From: Solimonas sp966252075
GTDB taxonomy: Bacteria > Pseudomonadota > Gammaproteobacteria > Nevskiales > Nevskiaceae
Assembly: GCA_966252075.1 (NCBI GenBank)
Contig: CBINNP010000073.1
Location: forward strand, 1-14,074
DNA: 14,074 nt
Direction: 5' to 3'
Position 1 is the first letter of the stretch; each line of letters begins with the position of its first letter. A program made the position numbers and the translations under genes. Under the pieces are notes generated by a model. The model worked only from the letters and a program-made list of their open reading frames with translations, did no database searches and was not told where the DNA came from. Positions 8,005 through 14,074 of this stretch are shown here, piece after piece.

Positions 8005-8033
8005 GCCCCTCTCCCGCAAGGCGGGAGAGGGGC
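8005..8033 (-). repeat. Perfect 13-bp stem-loop between binding-protein and permease genes
   Basis: GCCCCTCTCCCGC (8005-8017) pairs perfectly with GCGGGAGAGGGGC (8021-8033) around a 3-nt loop. It lies 21 bp after the stop of the binding-protein gene and directly before the urtB ribosome binding site. There is no T-run on the minus strand, so it is not a canonical terminator. Stable hairpins in this place commonly protect the binding-protein mRNA and make it more abundant than the downstream permease message. The sequence together with the flanking CCCTCACCCCCGA resembles a REP-like intergenic repeat common in high-GC proteobacteria (from memory, not checked). Confidence 0.8.
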
Positions 8034-8054
8034 TCGGGGGTGAGGGAAACGCGG

Positions 8055-9311
8055 TTACTGGTAACCCTTGGGAAACGGATCCGGCTCGACCAGATCAGCG
8101 GTCTCGTAGATCAGGTCGTACTGGCCGTCGGCGCGGGCACGGGCAACGCGCGTCTTGCTCCACAGGTGGTGGTTTTCATGGATGCGCACATAGCCTTCCG
8201 GCGCGCCCTTGAACTCGATGCCGGGCGAGGCGGCGGCGATCTTGTCGACATCGAAGCTGCCGGCTTTCTCGACGGTGGCCTTCCATAGCCAGGGGCCGAG
8301 ATACGCCGCCTGCGTGACATCGCCGATCACCGCATCGGCGCCCCACTTCTTCTTGAACGCGGCGACGAAGGCCTTGTTGTTGGGGTTGTCGAGCGACTGG
8401 AAGTACTTCATGCAGGCATAGGCGCCGGCGATGTTCTCGCCGCCGATGCCGCTGATCTCGTCCTCGGTCACCGAGATCGTCATCAGCGTCTGCTTGGACG
8501 TCATGTCGATGCCGGCCGCCTTCAGCTGCTTGTAGAAGGCGACGTTGCTGCCGCCGACGATGATCGCGTAGATCACGTCCGGCTTCTTCAGCTTGATCTT
8601 GTTGATCACCGAGTTGAACTGCGTGCTGCCGAGCGGGAAGTATTCCTCGCCGACCACCTGCAATCCCTTCTTCTCGGTGATGTGCTTGCGCGCGATCTTG
8701 TTCGACGTGCGCGGCCAAATGTAGTCGGAGCCGAGCAGGTAGAAACTCTTGGCGCCTTTTTCCTTGATCACCCAGTCGAGGCCGGCAATGATCTGCTGGG
8801 TCGCTTCCTGGCCGGTGTAGATGACGTTCTTGGACTGTTCGAGGCCTTCGTAGAAGGTCGGGTAATAGAGCATGCCGTTGTACTGCTCGAACACCGGCAG
8901 CACCGCCTTGCGCGAGGCCGAGGTCCAGCAGCCGAACACCGACGCGACCTTGTCCTGCACCAGCAGCTTCTTGGCTTTCTCGGCGAAGGTCGGCCAGTCG
9001 CTGGCGCCGTCCTCCTGGATGAACTCGATCTTGCGCCCGAGCACGCCGCCGGCAGCGTTGATCTGCTCGATCGCCAGCTTCTCGGCCTCGACCGAGCCGG
9101 TCTCGCTGATCGCCATCGTGCCGGTGGTCGAATGCAGGATGCCGACCTTGACCGTGCTGTCGGTGACGGCGAGGCCGGTGGTGTTGACGAGCTTGGTCGC
9201 CGGTGCCGCGGCCAGTGCCGGCAGCGCGCCGCCGAGCGCCGCCGCGGCAGCGCCCTGGCCGAACAAACGCAACAGCTCACGTCGCGAAACCTTGATGTCG
9301 ATCAGATCCAT
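8055..9311 (-). CDS. urtA: UrtA/FmdD-type amide or urea substrate-binding protein
   Basis: A 418-residue periplasmic binding protein. The N-terminus has a twin-arginine motif, SRRELLRLF (9-17), a hydrophobic stretch and an ALA-type cleavage region near 33-37, suggesting Tat export. The mature part has UrtA/FmdD landmarks: VGILHSTTGTMAISET, INAAGGVLGRKIE, EDGASDWPTFAEKAKKL, VFGCWTSASRKAVLPVFE and GSDYIWPRTSNKI. The C-terminus is DPFPKGYQ. Members bind urea or short amides such as formamide and acetamide. The formamidase in the operon favours an amide ligand here; the name urtA is by homology only. I chose the ATG at 9311, preceded by AGGGGGC, because the signal peptide starts there; the frame extends 50 codons upstream through the regulatory region. 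It is the first gene of the seven-gene operon. Confidence 0.92.
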   Translation of the reverse strand: MDLIDIKVSRRELLRLFGQGAAAAALGGALPALAAAPATKLVNTTGLAVTDSTVKVGILHSTTGTMAISETGSVEAEKLAIEQINAAGGVLGRKIEFIQEDGASDWPTFAEKAKKLLVQDKVASVFGCWTSASRKAVLPVFEQYNGMLYYPTFYEGLEQSKNVIYTGQEATQQIIAGLDWVIKEKGAKSFYLLGSDYIWPRTSNKIARKHITEKKGLQVVGEEYFPLGSTQFNSVINKIKLKKPDVIYAIIVGGSNVAFYKQLKAAGIDMTSKQTLMTISVTEDEISGIGGENIAGAYACMKYFQSLDNPNNKAFVAAFKKKWGADAVIGDVTQAAYLGPWLWKATVEKAGSFDVDKIAAASPGIEFKGAPEGYVRIHENHHLWSKTRVARARADGQYDLIYETADLVEPDPFPKGYQ

Positions 9312-9373
9312 TTCGATAGCCCCCTGTGAAGTCGTCGGTGACACCGCATGCTGGCGGCGTCTTCGTGGGGCCC

Positions 9374-9402
9374 AGACTAGAAATCGCCGCGCTGCGCAGA
9401 AA
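9374..9402 (-). promoter_or_regulatory. Possible activator-dependent promoter of the amide operon
   Basis: On the minus strand TAGTCT (9374-9379) lies 17 bp from TTTCTG (9397-9402). Both match the sigma-70 consensus poorly (3 of 6), as expected for a promoter needing an activator. The 19-bp motif at 9402-9420 abuts the -35 position, which would centre it about 42-44 bp upstream of the start, the classical place for a LuxR-type activator. This is inference from spacing only. Confidence 0.3.
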
Positions 9403-9420
9403 TACGTCAGTTGCCGTACG
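9402..9420 (-). promoter_or_regulatory. Candidate response-regulator operator, copy 1 (facing the amide operon)
   Basis: Read toward the amide operon this site is CGTACGGCAACTGACGTAT. It agrees with copy 2 at 14 of 19 positions, the differences falling in one edge base and the four-base centre. Its ends (TACG and CGTA) form an imperfect dyad, as expected for a dimeric LuxR-type DNA-binding domain. It sits about 90 bp before the binding-protein start codon. Confidence 0.6.
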
Positions 9421-9451
9421 CCCGTCGCGACCTTGAAAACGCCTGCGCGTC

Positions 9452-9470
9452 CATACGGCAATCTGCGTAT
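9452..9470 (+). promoter_or_regulatory. Candidate response-regulator operator, copy 2 (facing the sensor kinase gene)
   Basis: Read toward the sensor gene this site is CATACGGCAATCTGCGTAT. It is the mirror-oriented partner of copy 1, with centres 50 bp apart, close to five helical turns. It is also embedded in a perfect inverted repeat, CCATACG (9451-9457) and CGTATGG (9466-9472). It lies about 70 bp before the ATG at 9539, leaving room for a promoter (weak boxes TGGAAC at 9470-9475 and GATTGT at 9493-9498), and argues against the earlier ATG at 9482. Confidence 0.6.
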
Positions 9471-9538
9471 GGAACGACGTCATGCGTGGCGCGATTGTTG
9501 CGGCCTGCTATGGACCGACCCGCCATCCGCATGGCCCG

Positions 9539-12500
9539 ATGAACGCACCGCATGCCGCGACACCCAGTGCGCCTTCAGGGGCGCCACCCGGGGCACCGGT
9601 CCAGCGGATCATGAAGATCCGCCGCGACTACAACACCTGGGTCGCCAACGAGACGATGGAGGACTACGCGCTGCGCTATACCGCGCGCGCCTCGCGCAAG
9701 TGGTCGGAGTTCCGCGTCGCCAACACCGCATTCGGTGCGATCTCGTTCCTCGCGCTGGAAGCCATCGGCGCATCGATCATGCTCAACTACGGGTTCACCA
9801 CCGCGTTCTTCGCGATCGTCGCCGTCAGTACCCTGATCTTCATCACCGCATTGCCGATCAGCTGGTATGCGGCACGCTACGGCGTCGACATGGACCTGCT
9901 GACGCGCGGCGCCGGTTTCGGCTACATCGGCTCGACCATCACCTCGCTGATCTACGCCAGCTTCACCTTCATCTTCTTCGCGCTCGAAGCGACGATCATG
10001 GCGCAGGCGCTGAAGCTGATCTTCCACCTGCCGCTGGCCGCCGGCTACGTGATCAGCGCGCTGGTGATCATCCCGCTGGTCACTTACGGCATCAGCTGGA
10101 TCTCGCGGCTGCAGGCCTGGACGCAGCCGCTGTGGCTGGCGCTGATGTTCCTGCCGTTCACGTTTCTGCTCGCCAAGCAGCCGGAACTGCTGCGACAGAT
10201 CACCAGCTTCGCCGGCATGAGCGGCGAAAGCGGCTTCAATCTGATGCTGTTCGGCGCCGCCTGCGGCGTGCTGATGGCGATGGTCGTGCAGGTCGGCGAG
10301 CAGGTCGACTTCCTGCGCTTCCTGCCTGAGCGCAGCGCGCACAATCGGCGGCGCTGGCTGGCCGGCCTGCTGCTCGCCGGACCCGGCTGGATCGGCCTCG
10401 GCGGCCTGAAGATGCTCGGCGGCGCGCTGCTGGCGTTTGCGGCGCTGCAGGTCGAGATTCCGGCCAGCCGCGCAGTGGAACCGACCGAGATGTACCTGAT
10501 CGGCTTCAAGGCGGTGTTCGCGTCGCCGCAGCTGGCGCTCGCCGTCACCGCGCTGTTCGTGGTGCTGTCGCAGATCAAGATCAACGTCACCAATGCCTAC
10601 GCCGGTTCATTGGCCTGGTCCAACTTCTTCGCGCGGCTCACCCACAGCCATCCCGGCCGTGTGGTCTGGCTGGTGTTCAACGTGCTGATCGCGCTGCTGC
10701 TGATGCAACTCAACGTCTTTCACCTGCTGGAGCAGGTGCTCGGCTTGTACGCCAATGTGGCGATCAGCTGGGTCGGCGCGCTGGTCGCCGATCTGCTCGT
10801 CAACAAACCACTGGGCCTGAGTCCGCGCGGCATCGAGTTCCGCCGCGCCTATCTGTACGACATCAATCCGGTCGGCGTCGGCGCGATGCTGATCGCCTCG
10901 CTGCTGTCGATCGGCGCCTTCTCCGGCCTGTTCGGCGCGGTGGCGCAGGCGTTCTCGTCGTTCGTCGCGCTGATCGTTGCCTTCGCCACCGCGCCGCTGC
11001 TGGCCTGGCTGACGCAGGGCCGCTACTACCTGGCGCGGCAGCCGCCGGCGCCGGCGCGCACGCCACAGCGCTGCTGTGTCTGCGAGAACCGCTACGAGGC
11101 CGAGGACATGGCGATGTGCCCGGCCTACGGCGGGCCGATCTGCTCGCTGTGCTGCGCGCTCGACGTGCGCTGCCACGACCAGTGCAAGCCGGGCGCCAGC
11201 CTCGCCGACCAGGCCCTGGCCACGCTGCGCTGGCTGCTGCCGCAGCCGGTGTCGACGCGGCTCAACACCCGGCTCGGCCATTACTTGCTGGTGGTGCTGG
11301 CCGTCGCCGTGTCGCTGGCGGCGATCCTCGGGCTGGTCTACTCGCACCAGCTCGCACAGATCGGCGGCGGTGGCACGGCGGCCTTGCGCAGCTCGTTCTT
11401 CGAGATTTTCGGCGTGCTGCTGCTGGTCGGCGGCATCGGCAGCTGGTGGCTGGTGCTGACCGCCGAGAGCCGCCGCGTCGCGCAGGAAGAATCCAACCGC
11501 CAGACGCATCTGCTGATGCAGGAAATCGACGCGCACCAGCGCACCGACGCGGCCTTGCAGAAGGCTAAGCTCGCCGCCGAGCGCGCCAACGCCGCCAAGA
11601 GCCGCTATGTCACCGGCATCAGCCACGAGCTGCGCACGCCGCTCAACAGCATCCTCGGCTATGCGCAGATCCTCGAATACCAGTCGGTGCTGTCGCTGGC
11701 GCAGCGCGACGCGGTCAATGTGATCCGCCGCAGCGGCGAGCACCTGACCTCGTTGATCGACGGTCTGCTCGACCTTGCGCGCATCGAGAGTGGCAAGCTG
11801 GCGCTGGAGACCGACGAGCTGCGCTTCCGCGCTTTCGTCACGCAGATTGCCGGCATGTTCCGCCTGCAGGCGCACAGCAAGGGCCTGCAGTTCAGCTTCG
11901 AGGAGCAGGGCCGCCTGCCGGACGCGGTACGCGCCGACAAGAAACGGCTGGGCCAGATCCTCATCAACATCCTCGGCAACGCCATCAAGTTCACCTCGCA
12001 TGGCCAGGTCTCGCTGCGCGTGCGCTACGGGCGCGAGATCGCGGTGTTCGAGGTGCAGGATTCCGGCATCGGCATCAGTGCCCGGGACATGCAGCGGATC
12101 TTTCTGCCGTTCGAGCGCGGCGCCAACGCCGGCCAGAGCGCCGACGGCGGCACCGGCTTGGGCCTGACCATCGCCAAGCTGCTGACCGAGATGATGGGCG
12201 GCGAGCTGACCGCCGACAGCCAGCCCGGTGTCGGCAGCCGCTTCAGCTTGCGGCTGTTCCTGCCCGAGCTGCACCACCCCATGCCGCACGTGCAGCTGCC
12301 GAGCCTGGACGTCAGCGGCTACGCCGGCCCGCGGCGGCGCGTGCTGATCGTCGACAACGAACCCGCCGACCGCGAACTGCTGGCGCGCGTGCTGGAGCCA
12401 CTGGGCTTCGAGGTGACCAAGGCTGCGTCCGGCATCGAGGCTTTGCGGCTGGTGGCGATCGTCGCCCCCGACCTGATCCTGCTCGACATCGGCATGCCCG

Positions 12501-12954
12501 GGCTCGACGGCTGGGAAACGGCGCGCCTGCTGCGCAGCAACCGCCTGAGCGAGGCGCCGGTGCTGGTGGTATCCGCAGACGCGTTCAAGCAGCAGCCCCC
12601 TGAAGGCTGCGGCATCGAGCTGCAGGACATCCTGCTCAAGCCGGTGGACGTACTCGATCTGCTCGCGCGCATCCGCCGCAAGCTCGACCTGCAATGGCTG
12701 CAGCCGCAGGCCGCCGCGCCGGCACCGCCGCGGCGTCCGCCCGAGGCCTGCCTGCAGGTGCTGCGCGAGCAGGTCCGCCTCGGCGATCTGCAGGCGATCG
12801 CCGAACGGCTGGATGCGCTGGAGCGCAGCGAGCCGCTATATGGTCCCTACACCGACGAGCTGCGGCGATGCCTGCGCGCCTTCGAGCTCGATGAGCTTGC
12901 GCGCCTCCTGCAGGCGGACGCTTCTCTCCATGCTTCCGAAAACGGAGCGACGAC

Positions 12955-12958
<4 letters not shown>
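9539..12958 (+). CDS. NCS1 transporter-like hybrid sensor histidine kinase/response regulator
   Basis: An 1139-residue fusion protein of the inner membrane. Residues about 25-500 form a roughly 12-helix purine-cytosine permease-like (NCS1) domain, starting RRDYNTWVANETMEDYALR and containing VGEQVDFLRFLP (252-263) and KINVTNAYAGSLAWSN (347-362). Residues 512-549 hold nine cysteines and one histidine. Two further helices (about 581-600, 620-641) and a coiled signalling helix (642-690) lead to the kinase: SHELRTP with phospho-acceptor His696, N-box Asn814, DSGIGIS (841-847) and GGTGLGL (870-876). A receiver follows, with acidic DNE (939-941), Asp983 and Lys1034, then a helical tail (about 1069-1125). 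It probably senses a nitrogen compound through the transporter domain and phosphorylates the downstream regulator. The start is uncertain: 9482 opens the frame but leaves no room for a promoter after the operator and has atypical codons; 9611 is also possible. Confidence 0.9.
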
Positions 12959-13860
<902 letters not shown>

Positions 13861-13900
13861 AGAGCGCCGGCACGGCGCGCGTCGATGGCCGGGGCTTGCC

Positions 13901-13918
13901 GCCGGCGCCGGCGCCGGC
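13901..13918. repeat. Three tandem GCCGGC hexamers between convergent genes
   Basis: The hexamer GCCGGC, itself a palindrome, occurs three times in a row, giving an 18-bp self-complementary tract between the stops of the convergent response regulator and trehalose synthase genes. It could form a hairpin in either transcript, but no T-run follows on either strand, so it cannot be called a terminator. Confidence 0.5.
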
Positions 13919-13926
13919 ATGCGCTG

Positions 13927-14074
13927 CTAGCTTTTCTGCAGCTGCGCCAGGAAGGCCTCGGCCCAGCTGGCGACATCGTCCTGGCGCAGCCCGCGCATCA
14001 GTTCGGCATGCCGGGCGCAGCGCTCCTCGCGCGGCATGTGCAGTGCGGCCTGCAGGGCCTCGGCGACGCCGACG
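13927..14074 (-). CDS. otsA: Trehalose-6-phosphate synthase, C-terminal fragment (runs off right edge)
   Basis: The last 48 codons read on the minus strand. They begin VGVAEALQAALHMPREERC, continue with ARHAELMRGLRQDDVASWAE, and end AFLAQLQKS before TAG. This matches the pattern at the C-terminus of alpha,alpha-trehalose-phosphate synthases (glycosyltransferase family 20), where a VAEAL...MP..ER..RH..LM..L...DV..W...FL helix pair closes the protein. OtsA makes trehalose 6-phosphate from UDP-glucose and glucose 6-phosphate, an osmoprotectant route. The catalytic part lies outside the window, so the call rests on this short tail. It converges with the response regulator and is a separate unit. 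Confidence 0.72.
   Translation of the reverse strand, partial: VGVAEALQAALHMPREERCARHAELMRGLRQDDVASWAEAFLAQLQKS

Noticed and set aside
8005..8033. Stem-loop as an intrinsic terminator of the binding-protein gene
   Set aside because: No T-run follows on the minus strand, and the permease and ATPase genes downstream need the same transcript.
7037..8212. 391-codon plus-strand frame opposite urtB
   Set aside because: It reads as Asp/His/Gln/Arg-rich antisense of the permease codons and crosses the stem-loop and two gene ends.
9482..9538. Longer N-terminus of the sensor kinase from the ATG at 9482
   Set aside because: The 19 extra codons have more A/T third positions than the gene core, lie immediately after the operator at 9452-9470, and add nothing conserved. 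Not fully excluded, since a GGAA precedes that ATG.
10607..12694. 695-codon open frame on the minus strand opposite the sensor kinase gene
   Set aside because: The plus-strand frame carries all kinase and receiver motifs. The antisense frame is a low-complexity by-product of GC-rich codon use (long runs of Gln, Ala, Arg, His), with no recognisable domain or ribosome binding site.
13861..13926. Bidirectional terminator between the response regulator and the otsA-like gene
   Set aside because: GC-rich palindromes are present but neither strand shows a T-run, so termination cannot be claimed from sequence.

Overview
The window looks like part of the chromosome of a high-GC, Gram-negative proteobacterium. 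The clues are the GC-rich third codon positions, the Tyr-Gly-Thr tRNA cluster ahead of an elongation factor Tu gene (typical of beta- and gammaproteobacteria), a lipobox lipoprotein of the glycine-zipper type, and a Tat-type signal on the binding protein. A high-GC gammaproteobacterium of the Nevskiales/Xanthomonadales kind is my best guess, held weakly.

Right to left on the minus strand, positions 1-2004 hold housekeeping genes: purD (purine synthesis), then a promoter with a GC-rich discriminator, tRNA-Tyr(GUA), tRNA-Gly(UCC), tRNA-Thr(GGU), and the first 18 codons of tuf, which runs off the left edge. The 217 bases between tRNA-Thr and tuf contain a 30-bp duplicate of the 3' end of tRNA-Thr and small inverted repeats. 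Next, at 2058-2703, comes a glycine-zipper lipoprotein gene with its own strong terminator.

Positions 2855-9311, all minus strand, form one seven-gene operon for uptake and hydrolysis of short amides. In transcription order it encodes a UrtA/FmdD-type binding protein, two LivH/LivM-type permeases (UrtB, UrtC), two ATPases (UrtD, UrtE), formamidase (FmdA) and the small zinc-ribbon protein FmdB. A perfect 13-bp stem-loop separates the binding-protein gene from the permease genes. No urease gene is present. The operon therefore looks like a formamide/short-amide nitrogen-scavenging module that uses a urea-type ABC transporter, comparable to the fmd cluster described in Methylophilus methylotrophus.

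Divergently, on the plus strand at 9539-13860, is a two-component system. A very large sensor has a 12-helix NCS1 (purine-cytosine permease-like) transporter fused to a cysteine-rich segment, two more membrane helices, a histidine kinase, a receiver and a helical tail. The sensor gene overlaps by 4 bp (GTGA) a response regulator with receiver, PAS-like and LuxR-type DNA-binding domains. The divergent intergenic region carries two copies of a 19-bp motif (CRTACGGCAA-N4-CGTAT) in mirror orientation, one next to each likely promoter. I infer that the response regulator binds these copies to activate both the amide operon and its own operon, with the transporter-like domain sensing an amide or related small nitrogen compound. 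This transporter-kinase/amide-operon pair is the most interesting unit in the window.

The right end (13927-14074, minus strand) is the C-terminal end of a gene that looks like trehalose-6-phosphate synthase. There is no gene-free stretch longer than 300 bases, and I see no insertion sequence, CRISPR array or replication origin.
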